Of a stretch of DNA of 64,000 bases, positions 14,219 to 20,119 are shown piece after piece. The first letter of the stretch is position 1, and every line of letters starts with the position of its first letter. The translations under genes were made by a program, and so were the position numbers. The notes beneath the pieces were generated by a model. It searched no databases, had not been told where the DNA came from, and worked only from the letters and a program-made list of their open reading frames with translations. Source of the DNA: Magnetospirillum molischianum DSM 120 (GTDB taxonomy: Bacteria > Pseudomonadota > Alphaproteobacteria > Rhodospirillales > Magnetospirillaceae); the NCBI RefSeq assembly GCF_000294655.1, contig NZ_CAHP01000021.1, positions 109,221 through 173,220 of the forward strand, in the 5' to 3' direction.

Positions 14219-14839
14219 TCAGTTGCCCAGCGCAGCGACCAGCCTCTCACCGCGCGCCCGAAAACGCGCCTTCAAAGAGGCCATGGCCACCGAGCGGAGG
14301 ATAGACGGCCGGATCGCTGCGATCCGCTGACGGAGGATGTAGGCGTATTCCTCCTTCTGGAATGGCACGCGACCGCGCTCGAACGCTGCTTCAATGTCCT
14401 CCCTGAGCAGGAACGACGCGAGCGCCGAGGGCTCCTTGACCGTGACGATCCGGCCTAACCGCTTCTGCCGAACAGTGCCGTCCGAGCCCACCCGGTAGAC
14501 GCCGACGCGGCCTTCACCAACCTCATCGACAACAGCGTCGACCTTGTCGAGGTGGCGGTCGCCGCAGACTACCCCGACATTGTCGAAGTGGCGCATCATG
14601 CGCCGGATCTGGTCGGGGAGCCGGTCGAGTTTGTCGGCGTCGCTCTTGATCTCGAAGGCATGCAGGTGGCCGTTGAACAGCGCTATATCCACCCGTCCAC
14701 GCCACGAATCGACGACCATTTCGCTCGCCGGTACGGGGTCCGACCTCCAGTGGCGGCTCCCGACTAGGTAGCGCAAGAACGCCTTCTTCACGTCTGCGGC
14801 CGGGCCGCCGCCGAATGGGTCGAAATCACAGCGATCCAT
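14219..14839 (-). CDS. sce7726-family protein, predicted PD-(D/E)XK nuclease
   Basis: A 206-residue protein. The nuclease core is visible: E40, D51 in RVDIALFNG, E63-I64-K65 in HAFEIKSDADKL and Q77 in PDQIRRMM, which is the E-D-ExK-Q order of PD-(D/E)XK enzymes. The segment HFDNVGVVCGDRH is the following strand typical of the sce7726 family. The C-terminus is basic (SLKARFRARGERLVAAL). Its gene runs toward the beta-family gene and ends one base from it, so the two are probably a unit although transcribed convergently. Its DNA or RNA target is unknown. Confidence 0.8.
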   Translation of the reverse strand: MDRCDFDPFGGGPAADVKKAFLRYLVGSRHWRSDPVPASEMVVDSWRGRVDIALFNGHLHAFEIKSDADKLDRLPDQIRRMMRHFDNVGVVCGDRHLDKVDAVVDEVGEGRVGVYRVGSDGTVRQKRLGRIVTVKEPSALASFLLREDIEAAFERGRVPFQKEEYAYILRQRIAAIRPSILRSVAMASLKARFRARGERLVAALGN

Positions 14840-15011
14840 GCAAGAAACGTAGCGCTCTCAAATATTCAGGAATCGAGCCCGCATGAGGCTTCATGCCCAT
14901 ACTCGCATCTGGTACAGGCAGGATGCAAGGTCGGCAGCACCTGGGTATTGGTTGCCCAGGACAGGAACAGGCCAGAGAACCACCTTTCGATTCCCCCAGG
15001 GATGGCCGGAT

Positions 15012-15281
15012 CTATAGCAGGTTCTTGGCGGGGAGGTTCGGGCGTTGGCAGAGGGGGCGGCGGATCGTAGCCCCCCGCATGTTCCACCAATACCGAAGCC
15101 CGCTGGCAATGCCGCCCTGGTCACGCTCCTCAGACTCGCTTCCGGCCATGACGCCACCCCGCGACAGCTTGGAATGGGCAATGATTGCCTGAATTCTACT
15201 GAGCGTAAAGCCTCCCGAAAGTGGGACGGTCGGTCCGGTTGCAGCTATCGACAGGAACCCGAACACCCGGGCTTCAGCCAC
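15012..15281 (-). CDS. Small hypothetical protein, uncertain
   Basis: An 89-residue frame beginning MAEARVFGFLSIAATGPTVP and containing LSRIQAIIAHSKLSRGG. No family recognised. It could be a gene remnant, since the adjacent frames do not continue it. It begins just downstream of the minus-strand hairpin at 15301-15326. Confidence 0.3.
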   Translation of the reverse strand: MAEARVFGFLSIAATGPTVPLSGGFTLSRIQAIIAHSKLSRGGVMAGSESEERDQGGIASGLRYWWNMRGATIRRPLCQRPNLPAKNLL

Positions 15282-15300
15282 ACGGGGTCGGAAACGACAA

Positions 15301-15326
15301 AGGCCCCACCGTTGCCAGCGGGGCCT
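15301..15326 (-). terminator. Possible minus-strand terminator after the HTH-MazF operon
   Basis: A 7-bp stem AGGCCCC / GGGGCCT with a 12-base loop. The minus-strand continuation is TTGTCGTTTCC, a weak T-tract. It lies 115 bases behind the MazF stop. Confidence 0.45.
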
Positions 15327-15440
15327 ATCTGAGCCTCAGGAAGCTTGTCATCGCTTAGACCCCGAGGCTGCCGCCGAAGCGGTCTTCCAAGCCCGATGCC
15401 GAAGCAGCGCGGGAACATGATTAATATCGTCCAATCTGGA

Positions 15441-15842
15441 CTAATTGTCCATTAATCCGAGGGCGACACGCACACATTGCTGGATGGCTTGCAGATCGTC
15501 AGCAGGCATCTGAAATGTGCAATAGCCCCGTTTTCCCCCTTCGCCGCGAACCTTGATCCGATCAAGTCGGGCCAAGCTGACGGTGGAAAGCATATCGCAT
15601 TTCGCCCACATCGGACTGCGAGCAGGTGGGTAGGCTCCGGATGATAAGAGGTGGTGGTAACGCTCCAAAGGTGAGGGCTCGGTACTGCTCAACGGGACCA
15701 CCGTGCAAAGGCCCAGTCGATTTCTGAAGCGTGGTGACACGATCACGACAGGGCGGACCTTCACCATTTCCGGCGGCACGAAGCCCGTTCCAAAGTCGCA
15801 AATGACGATGGTCCCCGTGGGCGGATGGAACGTCAAAGGCAT
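15441..15842 (-). CDS. PemK/MazF-family toxin (type II toxin-antitoxin)
   Basis: A 133-residue protein of MazF length. The family pattern is GTIVICDFGTGFVPPEMVKVRPVVIVSPR at the N-terminus, then CTVVPLSST and the DMLSTVSLARLDRI block. MazF/PemK toxins are ribosome-independent mRNA endoribonucleases. The gene starts 4 bases after the HTH gene on the same strand. The partner is XRE-type rather than MazE-type, an alternative pairing. The GTCCA palindrome 15429-15441 touches its stop codon. Confidence 0.88.
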   Translation of the reverse strand: MPLTFHPPTGTIVICDFGTGFVPPEMVKVRPVVIVSPRFRNRLGLCTVVPLSSTEPSPLERYHHLLSSGAYPPARSPMWAKCDMLSTVSLARLDRIKVRGEGGKRGYCTFQMPADDLQAIQQCVRVALGLMDN

Positions 15843-15846
15843 GACG

Positions 15847-16095
15847 TCACTCGCCCCCCTTCAGCCGCACGCCGGGACCGCCGCTGCCTTGATAGTCACC
15901 GGCAGGGATGAAAACGGCACCAGCGGCTTCGAGAGCGGCCTGAACCTTCTCGGCATTACCGGCGCTGCTTCGCTCCAAGCCGAGCTTCTCCATACGTTGG
16001 ATCGTCGGAAGAGAAAGCTCGGATGCTGCGGCAAGGTCTTTCTGCTCCCACCCCAGGAACAGGCGAGCCACTTTGATCTGCGTTGAGGAAATCAT
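15847..16095 (-). CDS. XRE-type helix-turn-helix protein, likely antitoxin/regulator of the MazF gene
   Basis: An 82-residue protein. QIKVARLFLGWEQKDLAAASELSLPTIQRMEK is a standard XRE helix-turn-helix, followed by AGNAEKVQAALEAAGAVFIPAGD, the tail of the short single-domain XRE group. The start is placed at ATG 16095 (MISSTQIK), where homologous proteins begin; the frame extends to 16134 without a better site. It precedes the MazF-like gene in one operon and probably binds the inverted repeat at 16147-16165. Confidence 0.8.
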   Translation of the reverse strand: MISSTQIKVARLFLGWEQKDLAAASELSLPTIQRMEKLGLERSSAGNAEKVQAALEAAGAVFIPAGDYQGSGGPGVRLKGGE

Positions 16096-16146
16096 GTTCC
16101 ATCCATAACGTATGATGTTTGAAACTTGACGCATGGAACGTCATAA

Positions 16147-16165
16147 GTTATGTATTAAACATAAC
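16147..16165. promoter_or_regulatory. Inverted repeat operator upstream of the HTH-MazF operon
   Basis: GTTATGT-ATTAA-ACATAAC, 7-bp perfect arms with a 5-base centre. It lies 51 bases before the HTH start and 24 bases before the divergent plus-strand gene at 16190. CATAACGTATGATG nearby repeats the core half-site. Likely autoregulatory operator. Confidence 0.6.
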
Positions 16166-16189
16166 GAACGACATCCGAGGCATCAAGCC

Positions 16190-16459
16190 ATGTTCATCGA
16201 CCGCCGCACCCTGTTCCTCGAAGCCTGGAAGCAAGCCCGCCGGATTCGCAGCCGGTACCGCAACCTCCGGACCGCCTTCGCCGCCGCGCTGCGCACCACC
16301 TGGGAACTGGTCCGGGCGTTCGCTGCCGAGGAAGCCCGCCGTCCCACCCCGAAGCCTGCTCCCGTCGTCCGGAAGTGGGAAGACGAGAACCCCTATCGCG
16401 CCCGTGCCGTCGCCGCCCGCAAGGCCCGGCTGGGAAGCTACGTCGTCAATTGCTGGTAA
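16190..16459 (+). CDS. Small phage-type hypothetical protein
   Basis: An 89-residue, basic helical protein (FLEAWKQARRIRSRYRNLRTAFAAALRTTWELVRAFAAEE). Short proteins of this look are common in alphaproteobacterial phages and satellites; their function is unknown. ATG 16190 has CCGAGG 9 bases upstream. It marks the return of the plus-strand backbone after the cargo. Confidence 0.65.
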   Translation: MFIDRRTLFLEAWKQARRIRSRYRNLRTAFAAALRTTWELVRAFAAEEARRPTPKPAPVVRKWEDENPYRARAVAARKARLGSYVVNCW

Positions 16460-16472
16460 GGAGCCAACCGTC

Positions 16473-16838
16473 ATGGACTGCCATAATGCTGGCGGCAATG
16501 CCGCCCCCTTGCACACCGCTTCTCTGCCGATCACCCTCGATACCCTGATCGGGCTTGACGCGATCGTCGGCAAGATCAAGCCGAACAGCACCGAACACCG
16601 CGCCTTTGATGCCTTGTCCACCGTTGTGCGGCACGGGATCAAGGCGATCCTCGACCGCCCTGCCGCGAATGAACTGGTGCTGTGCTGGAAGCTGCGCCAG
16701 ATCGGCGGCGAGATCGACACCGTTCCGGGCGAATCGTTCGAGGTTGACGACGAAGACCGCCGCCGCCTGTCCATTCTGGTCGCCGATTTGAAGCGGTTCG
16801 GGTTGGTCCCCGGTGCCAAGGGGAGGGCCGCAGCATGA
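16473..16838 (+). CDS. Hypothetical protein of the element
   Basis: A 121-residue protein starting 9 bases after an AAGGAG site. Helical, with HRAFDALSTVVRHGIKAIL and an acidic stretch FEVDDEDRRRLSILVADLKRFG. No family recognised. It ends in an ATGA overlap with the next gene, as in the left half of the element. Confidence 0.6.
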   Translation: MDCHNAGGNAAPLHTASLPITLDTLIGLDAIVGKIKPNSTEHRAFDALSTVVRHGIKAILDRPAANELVLCWKLRQIGGEIDTVPGESFEVDDEDRRRLSILVADLKRFGLVPGAKGRAAA

Positions 16839-17101
16839 GCGCCGCCAACGCCCCGTCCAAGGCGACGAAAAGAGTTATCCCCCATTCGGACATTCTCGCG
16901 ATCGAGGCTATCCTTCACGACCTGTTCGGCGTGTCCAACATCATCGACAGTTTGGCTGTTGCCGCCGAGGGCGACTTCGCGCCGGACCCTCGCGCCCTCG
17001 GGTTCATTGGTTGGAATCTGCGGTCCCTGGTCAACGAGTTGGCCGACCGCTGCGATATCGACCTGGACCGCGCTAACGATGAGCGGAGGGCCACAGCATG
17101 A
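16835..17101 (+). CDS. Small hypothetical protein
   Basis: An 88-residue protein with ATGA overlaps at both ends. It contains SDILAIEAILHDLFGVSNIIDSL and LRSLVNELADRCDIDLDRA, probably a helical bundle. Function unknown. Confidence 0.6.
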   Translation: MSAANAPSKATKRVIPHSDILAIEAILHDLFGVSNIIDSLAVAAEGDFAPDPRALGFIGWNLRSLVNELADRCDIDLDRANDERRATA

Positions 17102-17400
17102 GCCGCGCACAGACCAATCCCCAGGCCGTGACGGCGACCGATCCGGCCGCCCTCGAATTCCGCCTTCAGGTGGAAGCGATCGCCATCGACCTGAAGAGCA
17201 TGACCGAGGCCGCCGCAGGACTGGCCGAACTGGTGGCGAACAGTTGCCGGAGCGCCGAGACGAACAGCAGCGTCTCGTTCGGTCCCTGGCGCGGTCTGGA
17301 ATGGGTGCTGGACCGTCTGTCCGCCAGCGTTCGGGATTTGGAGGCGCTGGCCGAAGCGCAATTCCCCAAGGCGACCGAGAGCGGGAGGGCTGCGCGATGA
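17098..17400 (+). CDS. Small hypothetical protein
   Basis: A 100-residue helical protein (FRLQVEAIAIDLKSMTEAAAGLAELVAN, then LEWVLDRLSASVRDLEALAEAQF), coupled by ATGA to its neighbours. Its pattern resembles that of the preceding gene, and the two may be distantly related. Confidence 0.6.
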   Translation: MSRAQTNPQAVTATDPAALEFRLQVEAIAIDLKSMTEAAAGLAELVANSCRSAETNSSVSFGPWRGLEWVLDRLSASVRDLEALAEAQFPKATESGRAAR

Positions 17401-17486
17401 GCGTTCGAGCCAGCATTGCGGCCGCCCTGATGCGGTTGGCCCGCGCCATCAACCCGCCCCGGGTTGTTCGCGTCACCACCACCTGA
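17397..17486 (+). CDS. Possible 29-residue peptide gene
   Basis: ATG in an ATGA overlap with the previous stop. The product is basic and amphipathic (ASIAAALMRLARAINPPRVVRVTTT). Supported only by the coupling pattern that runs through the whole backbone. Confidence 0.35.
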   Translation: MSVRASIAAALMRLARAINPPRVVRVTTT

Positions 17487-17631
17487 TCCCGCGCCACCAT
17501 GGTGCCAAGACCTGCCGTTTTCTAAACGGCTGCTATTTCACATCGTGAATCGGACACTGACGGGGGCGGCTCAATCCGGGGTCGCCCCTGCTGAGAGGCT
17601 ATTTCTGCTCGCCGATGTTCGCGCATGATCG

Positions 17632-17667
17632 CGGCCCACCGATCAAAAACGGCCCAACAGCGGCCCA
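17632..17667. promoter_or_regulatory. Right arm-type integrase sites (candidate)
   Basis: CGGCCCA occurs at 17632-17638, 17650-17656 and 17661-17667. The last two, with the preceding GATCAAAAA, match the left block at 2011-2036 almost base for base and have the same 11-base spacing. It lies 80 bases inside the right repeat. Confidence 0.55.
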
Positions 17668-17721
17668 CAGCTTGCGCGCTGTCTGCTTCGACGCCTTCCG
17701 GAAAACCGCTAACCCATTGAT

Positions 17722-17870
17722 AAAAAAACCCCCGGAACAAGTCCGGGGGCAAAGTCAAACAGGGAGGCTTCACGTCTAGGAGACGTAGGGATCCTAAGAC
17801 CCCCTACCCGAACCTGAGTCCGGGAACGAGACGGCGGAAAACCGCCGAAACTCGAAAACTCACTGCACCG
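17722..17870 (-). ncRNA. Structured non-coding RNA whose 3' end is the integration site (5' end not defined)
   Basis: Read on the minus strand, five stems follow one another: GGCGG-TTTT-CCGCC within a CGAG/CTCG outer pair (about 17827-17855), CCCG/CGGG (about 17805-17824), GTAGGG/CCCTAC (about 17785-17808), ACGTCT-CCT-AGACGT (17771-17785), then a perfect 8-bp terminator stem (17729-17736 with 17742-17749) and seven T. Between the last two stems is the single-stranded word CCTCCCTG, complementary to ribosome-binding sites. No convincing open frame matches it. It does not resemble 6S, SRP, RNase P or tmRNA as I know them. The terminator lies inside the element, so integration restored the RNA's 3' end. 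Confidence 0.65.
17746..17784. repeat. attR: right copy of the 39-bp direct repeat
   Basis: Exact copy of 1828-1866. On this side the repeat continues into the ACGTCT/AGACGT hairpin of the RNA; at attL the distal half of that hairpin is lost. Confidence 0.9.
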
Positions 17871-17988
17871 CAGCCAGTCATGATGACTTATCTAAGGCAA
17901 GTCGATGTGACCAACCATTCAAAATATCTCGGCCTGGGCATGCGGCTAACGCATAACTCAAACACAAGAAGAAATTCCCCCTCTGACC

Positions 17989-18882
17989 TCAGTGCGATTC
18001 CGCGATTTTAGTTAAAAGAAAATCGCGGAAAGCGGTAATCCTGCGTGAATGACGTAGCTCTTCGGGATAGACGAAGTACGCATCAAACTTTGGACCGGCG
18101 ATATCGGGCAAAACCTGGATCAGATTGTCTGCCGGACTGATCATGTAGTCTGGCATCGCCCCCAGGCCCAGGCCACTTTTGACGGCCCGGAAGATGCCAT
18201 AGAGGTTGTTGACCTCCAGCACCGGAGAGCGCGGACGATCCGGGGTCGCCCCTGACTCCAGAAGCCAATTGACATTAGCCACCGGGGCCGACATCCGCGC
18301 ATCGTCGCCAAAGACGATGATGCGATGGTGATCGAGATCGGCGGCACTCTCGGGCTTGCCGTATTCGTTGATGTATTCGGGCGACGCGAAAACGCTGTAG
18401 CTCATCGTCAGCAGGTGGCGCTGAACCAGATCGGGCTGACGCGGCGGCATCATCCGAATGGCGACATCGGCTTCGCGCATCGCCAGATCCAGTTCGCCGT
18501 CATACAGCACCAGCGAAACCGCGATATCGGGATAGAGGTCCAGGAAATCCTTGATCCTGGGCGTCAACCACAACGAGCCGAAAGCGACGGTGGTGGTGAT
18601 CTTCAGCGGCCCCTGGGCACGCTCGCGACTTTCGGTCAGCAACGCCTCGGTCATCGCTAATTTTGAAAAGACGTCGCGAGCGGTCTTGTAGAGCAATTCC
18701 CCCTGCTCGGTCAGGATCAATCCCCGCGCATGGCGGTGAAACAGCGGCAGATTGAGGCTTTCCTCAAGCGCGCTGATCTGTCGGCTGACGGCGGACTGGC
18801 TCAGGTTGAGCACCTCCCCGGCATGCGTGAAGCTACCGGCTTCGGCGACGGCATGAAAAACCCTCAGCTTGTCCCAGTCCAT
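17989..18882 (-). CDS. LysR-family regulator, LsrB/VtlR-like by context
   Basis: A 297-residue LysR protein. The winged helix is at residues 1-60 (WDKLRVFHAVAEAGSFTHAGEVLNLSQSAVSRQISALEE), followed by a substrate-binding domain. ATG 18882 (MDWDKLRV) is preferred over 18921, where the extra residues are non-family. It lies next to trxB on the same strand, the arrangement known for LsrB/VtlR in Rhizobiales, regulators of envelope and oxidative stress genes. No cysteine is present in the whole protein, so the cysteine-based redox sensing reported for LsrB cannot apply as such. Confidence 0.85.
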   Translation of the reverse strand: MDWDKLRVFHAVAEAGSFTHAGEVLNLSQSAVSRQISALEESLNLPLFHRHARGLILTEQGELLYKTARDVFSKLAMTEALLTESRERAQGPLKITTTVAFGSLWLTPRIKDFLDLYPDIAVSLVLYDGELDLAMREADVAIRMMPPRQPDLVQRHLLTMSYSVFASPEYINEYGKPESAADLDHHRIIVFGDDARMSAPVANVNWLLESGATPDRPRSPVLEVNNLYGIFRAVKSGLGLGAMPDYMISPADNLIQVLPDIAGPKFDAYFVYPEELRHSRRITAFRDFLLTKIAESH

Positions 18883-19081
18883 GGCGACGCGACGACTCCT
18901 CCCGGCGGGGGCCTTGGACAACGCCCCCGAGCCTCGCCCCCGACTCCCGCGCGGACCTTAAGGGGGCCGGAAGACGGGATCGGGGCGCGAGGCGATGGTT
19001 TTGTGGGCCGATTCAGTGGAGGAAGGTCACCCCCGACCCTCCGTCCCGCTCAATCCCCGTTCCCTACTGTGCCGCAGCCAA

Positions 19082-20029
19082 TCAATTATGTCCATGCAGG
19101 GCGAGAAAGCGTTCCGCTTCCAGCGCCGCCATGCAACCAGTTCCGGCGGCGGTAACCGCCTGACGGTAGATTTTGTCCTGCACGTCACCCGCAGCGAACA
19201 CACCAGGGATGTTGGTCGCGGTCGAACCGGGAACGGTGACCAGATAACCTTCGTCGTCCATCGACAGCGCGCCGGTGAACAGACCGGTGTTCGGGGTGTG
19301 GCCGATCGCAACGAACACGCCTTCGACCGCCAGATCGCTGATCGCGCCGGTCTTGATATTCTTCAGTCGAACGCCAGTGACCGAGGTCGGCTGATCGCTT
19401 CCGACGATTTCATCGACAACGCTGTCCCACACCACGTTGATCTTGGGATTAGCGAACAGACGCTCCTGAGCGATCCGTTCGGCGCGAAGGCTGTCGCGGC
19501 GATGGATCAGGGTGACTTTCGACGCGATCCCGGACAGATAAATCGCCTCTTCCACCGCGGAATTGCCGCCGCCGATTACCGCGACCTCACGCCCCCGGAA
19601 GAAGAAACCGTCGCAGGTGGCGCAGGCGGAAACGCCAAAGCCCGAGAATTTCTTCTCGCTTTCGATTCCCAGCCACCGAGCCGTCGCCCCGGTGCAGACG
19701 ATGACGGTATCGCCGGAATAGGTATCGCCGGAATCGCCGACCGCCTGGAACGGACGCTTGGTCAGATCGATCGAGACGATCAAATCGTCAAGGAAGCGGG
19801 TTCCGACGTGCTCGGCCTGCTGCTGCATCTGCTCCATCAGCCACGGGCCTTGAACCGCCTGGGCGAAGCCAGGGAAGTTTTCGACATCGGTGGTGATGGT
19901 CAGCTGCCCGCCCGGCTGCAATCCGGCCACCAGCATCGGCTCGAGATTGGCTCGCGCCGCATAGATCGCGGCGGTGCATCCCGCCGGTCCAGAACCGAGG
20001 ATAAGAACCTTGCTATGATGATGCGCCAT
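19082..20029 (-). CDS. trxB: Thioredoxin reductase
   Basis: A 315-residue flavoprotein, standard TrxB length. The FAD-binding motif GSGPAGCTAAIYAARA is at the N-terminus, the redox-active pair is CATCDG near residue 140, the NADPH motif GGGNSAVEEAIYLSG follows, and GVFAAGDVQD is near the end. It reduces thioredoxin with NADPH in the cytoplasm. It lies downstream of the peroxiredoxin gene and upstream of the LysR gene, forming a redox cluster. Confidence 0.96.
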   Translation of the reverse strand: MAHHHSKVLILGSGPAGCTAAIYAARANLEPMLVAGLQPGGQLTITTDVENFPGFAQAVQGPWLMEQMQQQAEHVGTRFLDDLIVSIDLTKRPFQAVGDSGDTYSGDTVIVCTGATARWLGIESEKKFSGFGVSACATCDGFFFRGREVAVIGGGNSAVEEAIYLSGIASKVTLIHRRDSLRAERIAQERLFANPKINVVWDSVVDEIVGSDQPTSVTGVRLKNIKTGAISDLAVEGVFVAIGHTPNTGLFTGALSMDDEGYLVTVPGSTATNIPGVFAAGDVQDKIYRQAVTAAGTGCMAALEAERFLALHGHN

Positions 20030-20083
20030 GGACGTCTGGTTCCCGACCGTTTGAGCTCGTTTGATGGTATCAGCATACGAAGA

Positions 20084-20111
20084 GGGCGCGCCGCCGACAA
20101 GCGGCGCGCCC
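20084..20111 (-). terminator. GC-rich hairpin between peroxiredoxin and trxB
   Basis: A perfect 11-bp stem GGGCGCGCCGC / GCGGCGCGCCC with a 6-base loop, 9 bases after the peroxiredoxin stop. There is no T-run, so it may attenuate or stabilise mRNA rather than terminate fully. Confidence 0.5.
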
Positions 20112-20119
20112 GGCTCCGA

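Larger units (their letters stand above)
14840..15440. other. Gene-poor 600-bp stretch of the cargo
   Basis: Only one modest open frame (15012-15281, minus) and a hairpin (15301-15326) were found. Reading frames on both strands are short and not family-like. It may hold remnants of an earlier insertion between the sce7726 gene and the HTH-MazF pair. A GTCCA palindrome sits at its right edge (15429-15441). Confidence 0.5.
8448..15441. repeat. Dispersed 13-bp palindrome GTCCA-N3-TGGAC, six copies in the element
   Basis: Copies at 8448-8460, 9290-9302, 9335-9347, 9372-9384, 10110-10122 and 15429-15441. The centres are ATC, TTC, ATC, GAC, GTT and ATC. The copies at 9335 and 10110 share the longer tail AGCGCCAC. 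A seventh copy is outside the element at 25934-25946. The ten fixed bases would be expected about 0.06 times in 64 kb by chance. Confidence 0.75.
1828..17784. mobile_element. Integrated 16-kb element, phage-satellite-like (PICI-like) with defence-type cargo
   Basis: The element is bounded by an exact 39-bp direct repeat (1828-1866 and 17746-17784). A tyrosine integrase lies 185 bases inside the left repeat. The plus-strand backbone, with nearly all genes overlapping by ATGA or similar, encodes an AlpA-like regulator, a DUF1376 replication protein, a primase-helicase, a small-terminase-like protein, a DUF2786-like protein, a RuvC-like protein and several small unknowns. No portal, capsid, tail, large terminase, lysis or conjugation gene is present. 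That gene content, size and int-adjacent att site match phage satellites better than a prophage or ICE. A block of differently organised cargo genes (10908-16095) interrupts the backbone. The satellite assignment is inference; the integrated-element assignment is direct. Confidence 0.85.

Noticed and set aside
16148..17500. Long minus-strand open frame of 450 codons across the right end of the element
   Set aside because: It lies antisense to five coupled plus-strand genes, is rich in Arg/Pro/Ser as GC-rich antisense frames are, and resembles no family.
17522..17773. Minus-strand open frame beginning MKPPCLTLPP across attR, with a similar frame at attL
   Set aside because: The similarity between the two comes from the 39-bp repeat itself, and the frames run through terminator hairpins. 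A structured RNA is the better explanation.
1828..17784. The element as a complete prophage
   Set aside because: No large terminase, portal, capsid, tail or lysis gene could be found in any frame.
17722..17870. The structured RNA as 6S RNA, SRP RNA or RNase P RNA
   Set aside because: It is a chain of separate short hairpins, not a long rod, and lacks the conserved loops of those RNAs as I know them.
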